Of a stretch of DNA of 64,000 bases, positions 25,261-36,892 are shown piece by piece. The notes under the pieces were generated by a model, which saw only the letters and a program-made list of their open reading frames with translations, did no database searches and was not told the DNA's origin. The position numbers and the translations under genes were made by a program. The DNA is from Pyrenopolyporus hunteri (lineage: Eukaryota > Ascomycota > Sordariomycetes > Xylariales > Hypoxylaceae), in NCBI GenBank assembly GCA_902806595.1, contig CADCXC010000009.1, forward strand, positions 2,418,001 through 2,482,000, given 5' to 3'. How positions within the stretch are numbered: position 1 is the stretch's first letter; the number at the start of each line of letters is the position of its first letter.

Positions 25261-25681
25261 TGACGAACGCGCCATCACAGAACATTGAGCTGATATACAT
25301 ATGTACCTAGTAAACGTCCGTGAGTCTACTAATCAATACTTGAACTTTTAGCGCAGCCTGGTATGAGAAACATTCCCGGCCGAAGCTGGTCCCTGAACCC
25401 CCCACCCATTCTGTGTACCTTGCAGCTTCTGCGACGCTGAAGGGGTACCTTAGGAGGTGGTGGGAAGCACTTAGTCAACCCTTATATTGAAGTACACGGT
25501 ACCTAGCACCGTTAGCGCCACATGTAAATTCCAAGGAGTTGCAAGGTTTCCCTATAGCGCGGCGAGTATCGGCAGTACCTAATCGTGGCCCTGGCCGCGC
25601 ATCTCAAATCTTTTCGAACCTTCAACTTCTTTCCCAAAAGGGGGACAGCGAAGGGGGTCCCCAATTTCAAGCATCCCACTT

Positions 25682-25719
25682 GAACTACATTGGTAAACTA
25701 CATTGGTAACTACATTGGT
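25682..25719. repeat. Short tandem repeat, three copies of ACTACATTGGTA
   Basis: The unit ACTACATTGGTA(A) occurs three times in direct succession with spacing of 13-14 bases. It lies about 650 bases upstream of the DUF3405 start codon. A replication-slippage origin is likely; a regulatory role is unproven. Confidence 0.8.
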
Positions 25720-25754
25720 GTTGATCACCAAGGCCAAGACATCGCGATATTTTC

Positions 25755-25925
25755 CCCAGTCCCTTTTTTTATTTTTTTATTTTGCCTTTCCCATTCCCTT
25801 CCCCCCTACACTCTTCCCACTTAATGTCATTCACTTCGAATGTCGTCTCGATCGAGTCATATTTTCTTTCCCGATTCCTCGTTACCACTTTTTTCTTCTT
25901 TTCCCTTTTTGTGACCTCACCTCGA
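25755..25925 (+). promoter_or_regulatory. Pyrimidine-rich tract upstream of the DUF3405 gene
   Basis: The + strand is dominated by T and C, with several runs of five or more T. CT-rich tracts on the coding strand are common in the core promoters and leaders of filamentous ascomycetes. Assignment to the gene at 26371 is by position only; the distance of about 450 bases suggests a long 5' leader or an upstream promoter. Confidence 0.4.
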
Positions 25926-26370
25926 TCTCTTTGAGGGTGTTGTCGTAATCTTTTTTATCCGACCGGTTATCCACTATCGCGTTAACCCCATACGCTCCTT
26001 TTTATTATCTTCGCTTCTAGCAAGGTCGCATTTTTACACTTAACTACCGGCGAGCGCTCCCAACAACAGGTAGTCTGTGCGGACGATCGCCACTCTACAG
26101 TCGCAAATTCCGATCCACTTACGCACCGCAGATCAAATTCCTGGCCTGGGAATCTTAGCTACTCTATAAACTTCCAGCCGACAAAGCGATCATCACGTCT
26201 GGCCGTCCTCCGCTTCTTACCGATCCCTCGATACTCGACCTGCTGTTAAACTGACTCGTCGCGGTTTCGCCATGATCCCGTCTATCGAGCTTCCATAAGA
26301 CTTGCGATACCGACTTATCGCTTCTTTCCCGCTCATCAGCCGCGTCTATCCCACCGATCGGTTCGGCATC

Positions 26371-28713
26371 ATGTTAGCGGTACAACCCCGTCGATTATTA
26401 TCGCGACCGAGAGGTCTTTTAATTTTCGCCGTCTTTGCCGCCACTCTATACTGGGTCCTACTGCATGGATCCGCCCCTCCTCATACGGCGAGGGGATATG
26501 ATGGAAGGTCTGGGCCGGTACAAGCTCCTCTGAGAAGCGATCCCGAACCCAAACAAGTCTCATTGCCGCTTAACCCGCAGAACCCCTTAAACGAGCTAAG
26601 CGAGCCCAGCCGTGATGAACAGGATCGAAGGCCCCAATTTGAAGTGCATAAGCAGCAGACGGAAGAGGAGAGGAAGAAGGAAGAAGATAAGCAAAAGCAG
26701 GAGGAGGAGCAAAGAGAGGAGGACTTACGATCTCAGTTCGATCGAGAATATGATGCGCTTTCTAAGTAAGTGCGGTTGCTTAGGACCCCTTCCGCCATAT
26801 TCGGCTCCTAACCATGGTATAGGGAACAAGGCGCGGACAAGCTGTTCGGGCAGACGCTTCATACTCTCGATCCTAGAAAGGAACGAGCCCTAACGATCGA
26901 GGAGCACTTAACCCCTGCTAAGAATAAGACTTACTTCGCCGAGCATTTACCTTACGTTTACAATCCGTACCCAAAATACAATGGAAAGGCTTGGCTTGAG
27001 GAGAAAGCTGAATTCGTGCCTTGCGAAACTCCGATCGGTGCCCCCGGGGACGTGTTAGTTTTTAAGGGGCAACCCAGAGAGTTCCCCGAACCAGGATTTG
27101 GGAGCTATAGCCTCCTCGGTATGGACGGGAACTTGTGCTACGAGCGCGAGACGCGATTAGGCATCTATGGCTTCAAGCCGGACAACGATACCTCGGATTC
27201 GTCAGTAAACTGGGACGGTCTTCACTGGGGCCAACTACAGGAGACATGCGCGCTCAAGAACAAGGCCCGTTTCGACTTGAAGGGGAAATCCAACCCTTAC
27301 CTTACCACGGTCTACACGCGACATAATTCGAGCGCTCCTAGTACGGATGCTAACGCCGAGAACGGCCCTTCCCCTAGCGGAGGCTCGGGAGAGGAAGGCC
27401 GGTCGTTGCGACGAAAGAGAGGCCTGCCCGAAAGGTCTAAACCCGAGTCGTCCAAACGTATCAGCCTCGAACCGCGAACTGCGGTTTTGCTGCGCACATA
27501 CACTGGCAAGCAATATAGCGAAAATGATAAGCAGGTGATCCGGTCTATGATAAACGAGCTTTCGCTTCGCACAGGCGGTCTATATCAGGTGTTCCTCTTT
27601 GTCCACGTCAAGGACACCGCGTACGCGATCTGGGACGATGAGGAGACCTATCAGTACGTTCTCCAGAGAAACGTGCCTCCGGAGTTCAGGGACATCGCGA
27701 TCCTATGGAACGACGACGCCACGCAGACTATGTACCCGAAGATCGACCCTAAGAAGGCGACCGTACACGTCTCGCAGTGGCTATCGGTCCAGAAGTTCGC
27801 TCAGGAGTTCCCCGAGTTCGATTACGTCTGGAATTGGGAAATCGACGCAAGACTCACCGGTCATAATTACGACTTCGTCGAGAAGTTGGCCGCGTTCGCC
27901 AAGCGTCAGCCCCGTCGGGGACTGTGGGAGCGTAACGAACGCTACTACATCCCGTCCGTCCACGGGGACTACGACACCGAGTTTCGAAAGGAGGTCGAGC
28001 GCGTGTCTGGGAAGGACACGGTTTGGGGCGCCCCGGAGCTACCTTTCGTCAACCCCGTCGGGCCAAGACCTCCGGTCGCGAACCCTGAGGAAGACAACTA
28101 CGTATGGGGCGTTGGCGAAGAGGCGGATCTCATCACCGTTGCCCCAATCTTCAATCCGATAAACAGCTCTTGGATCAGCGGCAACGAGCTCTGGGGTTTC
28201 AACGATTCCACCCACGCGACCACCGACCTACCTAGAAGAGCCACCATCGTCACGCATTCGAGGGTGTCCAAGAGGCTCCTGGACATCATGCACGTAGAGA
28301 ACGTTCGAGGAAACCACATCTCGTCGGAGATGGTCACGCAGACGGTCGCGCTCCTCCACGGCCTCAAGGCAGTTTACGTCCCGATGCCCGTATTCTTCGA
28401 TAGACCTTGGCCCGGTGGCGACCTTGCGAGGTGGTTCAACGGTGGCCCCAAAGGCGAGAGCGGAGGCGTCGGGTCCGCCATGGGCTGGGGGCGAGAAGCC
28501 AGGTATCGCGGAAGCACCTGGTACTACCGGGCGAACCCGCCACAGCGGCTCTACCTCAACTTTATGGGATGGGAGGACACCAACGTAGGTGGGAAAGAAT
28601 GGGAGGAAGATCACGGACGACCATGCTTGCCGCCGATGCTGCTTCACCCCGTAAAGGACATTGAGCCTACGGAGCCCGGATATAAGAGCGAGTCGAATCT
28701 GCCTTATTCTTGA
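26371..28713 (+). CDS. DUF3405 family protein, type II membrane, putative glycosyltransferase
   Basis: Two exons, 26371-26765 and 26823-28713, give 761 residues. The 57-nt intron has a GTAAGT donor, a CTAAC branch site and a TAG acceptor. A short basic N-terminus is followed by one hydrophobic segment (about 15-31), which predicts a signal-anchor with the bulk of the protein in the Golgi or ER lumen. A Glu/Lys/Gln-rich stretch (about 95-125) is likely a coiled coil. The DUF3405 region (about 370-690) contains VFLFVHVKD, YVWNWEIDARLTGH (EIDAR near residue 470), LWGFNDSTHATTD and HGLKAVYVPMPVFFDRPWP. The family is fungus-specific, and its fold and acidic motif suggest a nucleotide-sugar transferase; that function is inference. 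The start was chosen at the ATG giving the compact signal-anchor. The frame stays open upstream to about 26302 without another ATG. Confidence 0.85.
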
Positions 28714-29747
28714 GCAGACGAGCATAACATATAAGAAGACATAATAACCCCGTACCACACGCCGCGTCGGGGTTCGATAGATGCCGCGCTAGTTCGTCCC
28801 GAACTAAGCCCTTCGAAGCCCCCGACAGCTTCTCAAAAAATTAAATCCTTACGAGAGCGACGGACTGTGTCGGACTTTACGCAGCCGAACCGGCTCCTGG
28901 GATGCCTCGTCACCCCCTTGCTAGATTTGAGCTAATCTGACGGCATCAGTGCTCGGTGTCGATTTGTAGTATGGGTTGGGTTGTGACGTGCCCTCGAACC
29001 ACGGGTGGAGGGCGTTGTCGTCTTTCGATCGACTTCTATTTTTTATTTTTATTTTTCTGAAAAATTCATCTCTCCAAGTGACGAGTACGTGAAGACGACT
29101 CGAGCTGGACAAGAGGTTGATGTAGGGCAGACATGGCAGGACTTAAGCCATCGCATTACCCGGCGTTTTCGCATACCTGGCGTCAGGTCTGACATTTACA
29201 AAGAACTTATTCCCAGCCGTCAAAGGCAAATAGTTGCATGTGTGGGTTCGGGGTCGGCCGTGAACCGATACGTAGTCCTAGACAGGTCGAGGCACGTTAC
29301 GGTTTTGTTTAAGGAGTAGATATGTCATATTACGTACATACCCAATCGCGAACGAATATATGTTTTTATGTTATGATATGTTACGCATAGCTTCCTGGTG
29401 TCTTCGAATCGTGGGTGTTGTGGGTGGCTATTCGGCGAAGTAATATACGGCTGTATATATTAGGATTCGCATATATTCTATAATCTACCATATTGAGAAT
29501 AATAAACTTTGGTAAAAGATATCTTCCTCTTCTGGTCTATATCTTTTCATCATCTCCCGTGAAGAAAGGAGCGGGTACTATGGGTACCATTCTATAGGCT
29601 TAGCCAATCGCCACAATACCTACCTCCTACCTAATGTAGGTGCATAATAGTCTTTCCTATGATCGTCACGATACACTACTTCCTCACCTCTTACCTTCTT
29701 TCGTTACAAGCCCCAATAAGAGTTACCACCGCCCACAAGTTTTTAAA
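28714..29747. other. Intergenic region, no gene seen
   Basis: About 1 kb between the DUF3405 stop and the next predicted start. It is AT-rich around 29320-29520 and has one CCTACC cluster near 29620-29640. Short frames on both strands show no family motif. Confidence 0.5.
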
Positions 29748-30614
29748 ATGACAGACCAACATCACGCAGACGACGAAGAGGCGACAGGCAGGCCGGTTCT
29801 CCCGCCGCCGAATTGGCTCAGGACCTGGCGTAAGCGTTTCAAAGGGCAGCCGTGGGGGTTCGTCGTTTTCCGAGCGGCGTACCTCGGCCGCAATAGTAGC
29901 GATGGCGACGACACCAGCGACAACGCCGACGAGGGCTGGGCGAAATTGAAGCGGGAAATCCAGCGCGTCGTCGAGCTACCCTTCGCAAGCACCATTTCCC
30001 AGGCGAGAGAACGCGGCGCTCGTCTCCCGGACGATTTCGACGCGGCCAGGGGGGCGTTTAAGCTTCACTGGGTCGAAGACCTAGACACATTTTCTAATAA
30101 CGAAACTGGCGGAGCTACGGCTACTCTACCAACGGCAGCCTCCCTCCGCGCCCGCTACGCCGCGCTGCAGCCCACCCTCGACCCGGGCCTCTCGTGGCCC
30201 CTCTTCCTCTGCGCGTCCCCGGCCGCCGCGGATTCCTTCGAGCAGCACGCCGCGGCCACGGACGAGTCGAGCGGGTTCTGGCGCGCGGGGGCGCCGTTCC
30301 TGCTCGCCGTCGCGGCGGACGCGGATCCCGGGCTGGAGGAAGGCCACGAGGAGAGGGCGTGGTTTAAGCCCGTGTTTAAGGTCGCGGCGGAGGCGTCGGT
30401 GGAGTCGTTGTTTGATGTTTTTAATATGGGGACGCCGTTAAGAAGGGTTACGAGGTTGGTTAGGGGGGCGGGGGAGCTTGATGGTGTGGTGGAGGGAGAA
30501 GTAAAAGGGGAAGGAGAGGGGGATGCGGACGGACTGGATGACATGTGGTGGTCGATGCATCCGTCTCCTGAGCGGATGAGGAGGAGGAGGCCGGAGCTTT
30601 TTAGGGGTGCATGA
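29748..30614 (+). CDS. Hypothetical acidic protein, 288 aa
   Basis: Not assigned to a named family. A single open frame starting at MTDQHHADDEEATG in a good A-rich start context (AAAATGA). The frame stays open upstream to 29640, so a longer start cannot be excluded. Recognisable segments are WGFVVFRAAYLGRN followed by a Ser/Asp-rich insert, then WAKLKREIQRVVELPF. A middle part reads RARYAALQPTLDPGLSWPLFLCASPAAADSF, and the tail is Gly/Glu-rich (VEGEVKGEGEG), ending near MWWSMHPSPERM. The N-terminal pattern is reminiscent of uncharacterised fungal proteins that begin with a 'WGFV.YR..Y' block. No membrane segment or catalytic motif is visible. It converges with the permease, 321 bases between stops. 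Confidence 0.65.
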   Translation: MTDQHHADDEEATGRPVLPPPNWLRTWRKRFKGQPWGFVVFRAAYLGRNSSDGDDTSDNADEGWAKLKREIQRVVELPFASTISQARERGARLPDDFDAARGAFKLHWVEDLDTFSNNETGGATATLPTAASLRARYAALQPTLDPGLSWPLFLCASPAAADSFEQHAAATDESSGFWRAGAPFLLAVAADADPGLEEGHEERAWFKPVFKVAAEASVESLFDVFNMGTPLRRVTRLVRGAGELDGVVEGEVKGEGEGDADGLDDMWWSMHPSPERMRRRRPELFRGA

Positions 30615-30935
30615 TACATAGGTATGTGGTAATGGTGAGACGTACGGAGATAAGCCTCCAAGCGTATATTTACTAAAAGCCATCAGACGCTGAGTGCTAT
30701 GTGTAGAATATCTCACAGGATCGCACATAGTAGGCACATAGATATGCACCACGGGGTCATCAAAGAGTTATTATGTGTATAATCTATCTAACAGTAGCTG
30801 TAACCAAGCGAGAACCCCCATATATGACCGCCTCTTATAATGGGTTTACGTGTAGTCTATATCTCACCCGGTGTCCAGAAAATCGAAAGAAACTAGTAGC
30901 TGGGTATCACAAACACATACACACAAGAACGCATC
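30615..30935. other. Convergent intergenic region
   Basis: 321 bases between two facing stop codons, probably filled by the two 3' UTRs. Nothing else seen. Confidence 0.6.
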
Positions 30936-33278
30936 CTAAGCTGCGATGACCTCCTTTTCCTGGTCGGCGGGTGGTGCCTTCTCCAACGAAATGGGAGTCG
31001 GCGCTTCTTCTTCGTCTCTTCCGGGGGCATGACCGATGATAGCTTCAAATTCCTGTAGAGACGCTAGGGTTAGTCCAAGCGAACCAGCGCCAAAGTAATG
31101 AGAAATGGTGACGCCGGGGTGTGGAGAAACTTACGGGTCCTTCGAAGGTCTTGCCATACAGGAACCAGTACGTGCTCACCAGGATCAAGAAGATACCAAT
31201 GACGACAACGACATAGTCTATTCATACTCCGTTAGTATAGTTCTATCGCCGGTCAAAGCCGGCGGAAAGGTGGAAAGGGGCGTTTACTCATGTCATCACC
31301 TGAGACGGGGAGTCCAGTAGGGAAACAGAAGAACTACGAGTAATTGTCAGCAACCATTTCATCCCTTTACTTCTCTTCTCCTTCTCCTTCTCCTTTTCTT
31401 TCCCAACACCCACTCAAACGAGGTCTAGTGCAGATAGACCAATACCTAGGTACCTGGGGAGCGGGTAAAGTAGGCAACAGAAGAAGAGGGAGAATGCACA
31501 TACCACAGAAGTCACAATAACGAACACGGCCGAGACGGCATTGAGCCCCCAACCCCAGCGGCCGAGGGCGAAGTACGCGCCCTCGGCCTGGTACTGGCCC
31601 AGGACGGCGCGGCCGCGGATCAGCAGCGCGACGACGGGGAACACGTACGACACGTTGAGGAAGATGGTCGTGCTGGCGGCGTACGCGCTGAAGGCCACCG
31701 ACGGCCCCAGGTACAGCAGTCCGAACAGCACGTTGAAGACGAAGGTGAGCACGATGGTGCGCACGGGGACGTCTAGGCCGGGGGCGATGTGTGCGAAGCT
31801 GAGATTATTTCTGTTAGTTTTTGGATGGCCGGGCTTGTGAGAAGGAAGGGATGGGGGAAAAAAAGGGGGGGGGGTTAGGTTGGAGGAAATGGGGGTAATG
31901 AAGCACGACTTACTACTTGTGGTACACGATACCCTTGTCTCGCGCCATAGCGTAGAGGAGCCTACTCGAGCTGGTCACGCAGCCGTTCGTGCCGTTGATA
32001 AAGCAAACAGCCAACATGAGCGTCAACACCGTCGCCGCGGCACGGCTCCCGGTCGCCTGGAGTATCAGCTCGGAGATGGGCATGCCGGTCTGGGTGTTCA
32101 GCACGGTGTCGGGATCAACGAGGCAGAAGAGGATGACGAGGATAAAGGCGACGCCGGTGACACCGCCGACGATGACGGCGTATATGATAGCGCGAGGGGC
32201 GTCGATGGCAGGGCGCGGCATCTCCTCGGTCATGTGGAGGGCGGCGTCGAAGCCGATGAGCGAGAGGGCGCTCTGCAGGAGGCCGAGGATCCAGGCCATG
32301 CCGTCGGACCAGCCGGTCTCGTTGCGGAACTCGGCGAAGACGAACCCGGCGTCGTTCTTGTCCGACGTGGCCAGCAGCACGATGCTGATGATCACCACGC
32401 CCAGCAGCGACCAGTACAGCGCCGCGTCGTTCCACCGCCCCAGGATCCGGTTCCCCCAGATGTTGGCGCCCGTCGTGAAGGTCATGATCGCGAGGAAGAT
32501 CAGGTACGTCCGCCACGTCTCGATCGCGTACGCTCCGTTAGACGCGATCACCGCGGCTGCCGAGACGAACTGCGCTGCATGCGGTGTGCCAACGTCAGCG
32601 ACCCAATTTTTTTTAATTATTATTATTATTGTCATTATCTGATCATCCCGCGTGGGAATGGCGGTAGGGGAGGCTCTGGGGGTTAGAAAGGAGGGTAAGC
32701 TTACCGGCGAAGAAACCCTCTGTCGTCACCAGCGTAAGCCAGCCGGCGATATTCGTCCATCCTACCCAGAAGCTCTGGAAGCGCTCATAGTTAGTTCGCT
32801 ACGCCGTTTCTCTTTACACTAGGACCCGGTATAAAAAGGGGAAGAAAGAATACGCCTCGCGCTTCTACCTACCATGGGCTTCTTCCAAGCGTCGGTGCAT
32901 AGCGCATAGACAAAGTGGTATTGGCCTCCCGCGGTGGGCCAGATGGCAGCCAGCTCTCCGAGACTCGCGGCGAGGGCGAGGTTGCACAGGACGCAGAACA
33001 GGAAACCGTAAAGGAACGAGACAGAACCTCCCGACGGAAGCACGAGTCCGATGGAACCCGCGAGCGCGATCCATGTGCTACGAGGTAAGTCCTACGATCA
33101 GCTTCTTGCCCACCATTTCGGGTCGCGATACCTTCCCCCCCCTAAAACACTCTTATGTACTGCTACGAGAATCGACTCACTTCAGGATGGCGAACGTCAG
33201 AGCGACCATGGTCAACCTCGACAGACGGGGCTGCAGACGCCCCTCAGCGGGCGTCGCGGACTTGGTCTGGAGAGACAT
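30936..33278 (-). CDS. APC-superfamily amino-acid/choline-type permease (GABA permease group)
   Basis: Eight exons (complement): 33278-33181, 33077-32873, 32774-32705, 32574-31914, 31798-31504, 31333-31288, 31217-31135 and 31052-30936, giving 524 residues. All joins keep frame, and the introns (70-170 nt) have canonical ends. The protein is hydrophobic with about a dozen membrane segments. It matches the fungal permease group that includes yeast Uga4 and Hnm1: TWIALAGSIGLVLPSGG in the first helix region, the loop ELAAIWPTAGGQYHFV, SFWVGWTNIAGWLTL, SLIGFDAALHMTEEMP, DAPRAIIYAVIVGG, CVTSSSRLLYAMARDKG and a late YGKTFEGP. The substrate is probably an amino acid, GABA or a quaternary amine; sequence alone does not decide. 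Intron 5 (31334-31503) contains a TACCTAGGTACC motif of the kind otherwise seen between genes. Confidence 0.92.
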
Positions 33279-35544
33279 TGTGACACCTAGATCGGGGGAG
33301 ACAAAGGCAAGGTACCAACGGTTGTGCGACGTTCCCCAACGAAGAAGCTTAGGGGAGAGAGGCACGCAGGGTCAGGATAGGTAGGGCGCATCGCGAACAA
33401 TGGAGGGCGAGGGGGGGCGGGAAAGATATTACTATTAAATAGCCACTCTCGTTATCTATAACACCGACCCGGACTCTATACAGAAATGAGGCGCAGAGAC
33501 GTACATAACCTAGGTATCGACCAACCAACCAACCTCAGGTACGTGCGGTATGTATGGCGTATCTCATACGGCGCATGGTGCGTATGTGCGTACTCAGCAG
33601 AAGCCAACCTAGGTATGTAGGTATGTATGTTATGCCGTGTTGCGTGTGTTATGATAGGTAGGTATGTATGTTATGTTATCTGATATGCTACGAGTAACTC
33701 GTCTGACGAAATTGATATCTCGACCGCAACGCGATAAGACGACGATCCGGATACAGATCGCACCGGTAGTTTGGGGGCGGAGGCGCCAATCACAGACGGA
33801 CGTCGTCTCAGTTCCCGGATTGTCATTGGCCTGGGCCGATGCATGGGGGTTTGTACGCAGGGCTTCTCTAGCCACGCTGATTCGAGTACCTCTGTGATAT
33901 GCATTCCTGACTTAATATTCACCGCTCCTTTTTATTCCGCATGTGTGAACGCGACATTTTCCCGTTCGTTTCGTCAGCGAATGCCAACAATGCGGCTTAT
34001 AATAGAACGCTCACGCTCTCGTGTGTGAGAAAAGGCCTATATATCCGTTACCGTTTCCCACTTTTCTATCTCGTAACCTTTTCCCCTCCATCTTCTTTTT
34101 TCTTTTTCACCCTCCCCTCTCCCGTAGTTAACACCGAAGTTGGTGCCGCGTGGGGTCATCCTCATGTACGCCCTGGCCTGATCGAGACGGAAGCAAATCC
34201 CGAGCCAGGATTCGGTCAGAACCTTGTTGGGCCTAGAGGAGATATTATCACCCCAGTTGGAATTTGGAAGCGAGGGTGAGGCGGGAAGCTTGCCGTGCCC
34301 TAGATTGGCAGATAACAGAGCGACGCCCTGGTCCGGATCATCGTGGCACATGTGATATATTAGTATACATATATTGCCTATACATATATAACCCTAATCA
34401 TGTTCCGGGTTACACATGTATTCCAGAACCATGGGCGAGACGTTTGAGGAATCGGGGAGCCCTATCCGGGATAGTGATGGCTTCCGGCCCTCGTGGTTAC
34501 GAGGGTTGGGCCGTGTATTACCCTATTCAGCAGGCGTCGAACCACTTTTTATAAATACATGCCATCGGAAGCATCGAGGCGTCTTGTGATCGTTGGATCG
34601 TTGGGGTTGTGTGTTGTGCTGTTAGCAAAAAGGTGGTAGCCCGTTGCTAAGAGAATGCGAGCCCACCCCAAATTGAGGTATGTTGGTCGCGCGGCTCGAG
34701 CGCTGTGCCTTGTTTCGTGCCACATTGGCGTTCAGGCGTTTTTGGGCCAAGATGACGACCCACGCGGAAGCTATACTGGAAGAGTCTCTAGTTAATCCCC
34801 AGAAAAAAAGCTTTGGAAGGACTCTGCGATCGTGCCCCGTATAAACTAGCTAAGCGTGTCTTTCGATCGTCTATCGAACGGAGCAGATTTATTTAGTAAA
34901 TCCCCTAGCGGGGGCCTCTCTCCTACGGGGTACAGGCGAAAACAAGGATGCTTGCTGCGTACGCAGTATGGCGATTGTGATGCTATTATAAAAAAAAAAT
35001 AAAATAAAAAAAAAAGAATGCCCCTCTACATATGTAGTGAGCAGCGTAGGGACGTCGTGTCACGGGTAGGCGAAATTACCACGCCACTTAACGGCCGAAT
35101 ACCTGCTTGCAGCCAGAGCATGCATTCGTGAGGTGGTTCAGCCGTAGATCTGCGGCATAGGTGGAGGGGCTGCAGGAGCATCAGGAGATGCAGTAATTAT
35201 TGGCTGGCCCCTAGCACTGAAGATTCCTACGTAACCAATGATGGCATCCGGTTTGTGATGTGACGCGGCCAACGGCGCCCAGAATAGCACCTTGAGGTAG
35301 CAATAGAAGAGGAGGAGGGTTCGGGATTCGAGCACACGAACTGAGGAGTATCTGGGGTTTGCTTGCTGACCTGCAGACGCCGTATCTCCCCGCACCTGTA
35401 CTCTGCAGTGAGACGCTTCTTGCCCAGAGGATAGCGATATAAAAGTCCCTACGGAGGATCCTCTACGGACTCGGCGCTCCCCCTCCTCTCTGCTGCCCGT
35501 AACGTTTCCTGCCCAGAGTAATACCCTCCTCCTCCGGCTTGAAA
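33279..35544. other. Divergent intergenic region, no gene seen
   Basis: 2.3 kb separating the permease and nitrilase starts. It has many GTAGGTA/ATGTAGGT motifs at 33500-33670, a pyrimidine tract at 34075-34125 with no obvious gene behind it, and an A-rich tract at 34989-35016 (A9-T-A4-T-A10 pattern). Short frames on both strands lack coding character. Confidence 0.5.
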
Positions 35545-36708
35545 ATGTCTGACACAGTCCGCGTCGGGGCCGTCCAGGCCGAGCCGGTATGGCTCGATCT
35601 CGAAGGAGCTGTCGACAAGACCATCTCGCTCATCGAGAGCGCTGCCGCGGATGGCGTCCAAGTGCTTGGATTTCCAGAAGTTTGGATTCCGGGATATCCT
35701 TGGTAAGCTCAGCTAGCGCTGCAGTGAGATTGCAACGCTGACCTCGACCTGTTTTCCCGAACCTAGGTCCATGTGGACTTCGAGCGTCATCGACAACACC
35801 CATATCATCCACGACTACATGGCCAACTCGATGCCTCGGGACTCGGACCATATGAAGCGTATCCTTGCCGCCGTAAAGAAAGCCGGCATGTTCGTCGTCC
35901 TCGGATATAGCGAGAGAGACGGCGCCAGTCTCTACATGGCGCAATCATTCATCTCGCCGGAGGGCGAGATAGTCCACCACCGGAGAAAGATAAAGCCCAC
36001 GCACATAGAGCGGACAATTTGGGGCGAGGGTCAGGCAGAGTCGCTTAAGTGTGTGGTGCCGTCAAAGTTCGGCAAGATCGGCGGCTTGAATTGCTGGGAA
36101 CATTTGCAACCTTTGCTTCGTTACTATGAATACTCGCAAGGGGTTCAAATACATGTTGCAAGGTCAGTCTCGAGTTCCTCCACTACAACTTTTTTTTCCC
36201 CCGAGAAGCCTTGCTAAGCCAGACGTGTAGTTGGCCCGCAGAATTTGAGATGCCAGACCCTGCCAAACTTAAGTGGCTATACCACGAAACGGGAGAAGCA
36301 AGCTACCGAGCCAGCCAGTTCATGGCTATAGAAGGACAATGTTTCGTCCTCGTCGCGTCACAAATATTAACCGAGAAGAACCTGGAAAAAAATAACCTCT
36401 CCGGCAACCCAGTTACGAAGACGGTAAGGCCCTCGTTCTCCGCTACGCCATATGACACTAACATAAGTAATTCCCTTACAAAGCCCGGCGGTGGTTTTTC
36501 CATGATTTTCGGTCCCGACGGCAAGCCGCTCTGTGAACCCATTGACGCTGGCGCCGAGGCTATCCTGACGGCAGACGTCAACTTGCGAGATATCGACTAC
36601 CCGAAGGCCTTCATCGACGTCGTCGGCCATTATGCGAGACCGGATCTTCTTAGCTTGCTGGTCAATCCCACCGAAGATGTACATGTGACAACAATGTCGA
36701 AGAAATAG
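35545..36708 (+). CDS. Nitrilase (carbon-nitrogen hydrolase)
   Basis: Hydrolyses organic nitriles to carboxylic acids and ammonia; some fungal members act as cyanide hydratases. Three exons, 35545-35702, 35767-36162 and 36231-36708, encode 343 residues, the normal nitrilase size. The introns (64 and 68 nt) have GTAAGC/GTCAGT donors and TAG acceptors. The catalytic triad is visible: Glu45 in FPEVWIPGYPW, Lys127 in RRKIKPTH and Cys162 in GGLNCWEHLQP, followed by QIHVASWPAEFE. The C-terminus keeps DYPKAFIDVVGHYARPDLLSLLVN. The distinction between aliphatic nitrilase and cyanide hydratase is not settled here. It converges with a Zn2Cys6 regulator whose stop lies 184 bases away. Confidence 0.93.
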
Positions 36709-36892
36709 CTGCGGCCGTTAGTAGGCCGTAGCGATAGTCTGATGGGGGAAGTGGTGGGACGACGGTGTGGTGGCGGGGGTAGGTGGGGGTGTGATGATCA
36801 TGATGATGGTGATGGTGATGATAACTGTGACGACGACGACGCCGACGACGCCGACGAGGGACATGATGAGGATTGTGACCAATAGTACTCTG
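36709..36892. repeat. Intergenic GAT/GAC trinucleotide-rich low-complexity tract
   Basis: The short gap between convergent stops is largely occupied by ATGATG/GGTGAT and then GACGAC/GCCGAC units (about 36792-36860). It is a degenerate microsatellite within the 3' UTRs. Confidence 0.7.

Larger units (their letters stand above)
20833..26370. other. Long intergenic region, no gene seen
   Basis: 5.5 kb between two genes on the + strand. The first few hundred bases are presumably LIM 3' UTR. The stretch contains many CCTAGGTA-type motifs (for example 21882-21892, 24850-24866 and 25232-25260), a GGTCTCCTT triplication at 23949-23975 and a 13-14-base triplication at 25682-25719. A strongly pyrimidine-rich leader lies at about 25755-25925. 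No convincing open frame was found. Confidence 0.5.

Noticed and set aside
31880..32686. 268-codon + strand frame opposite the permease.
   Set aside because: Shadow of the permease's large exon; composition biased to Asp, Gly, Arg and His and no family motif.
34037..34351. Pyrimidine tract and 104-codon frame that could mark a gene with promoter.
   Set aside because: The frame has no coding character on either strand and nothing gene-like follows the tract for over 1 kb.
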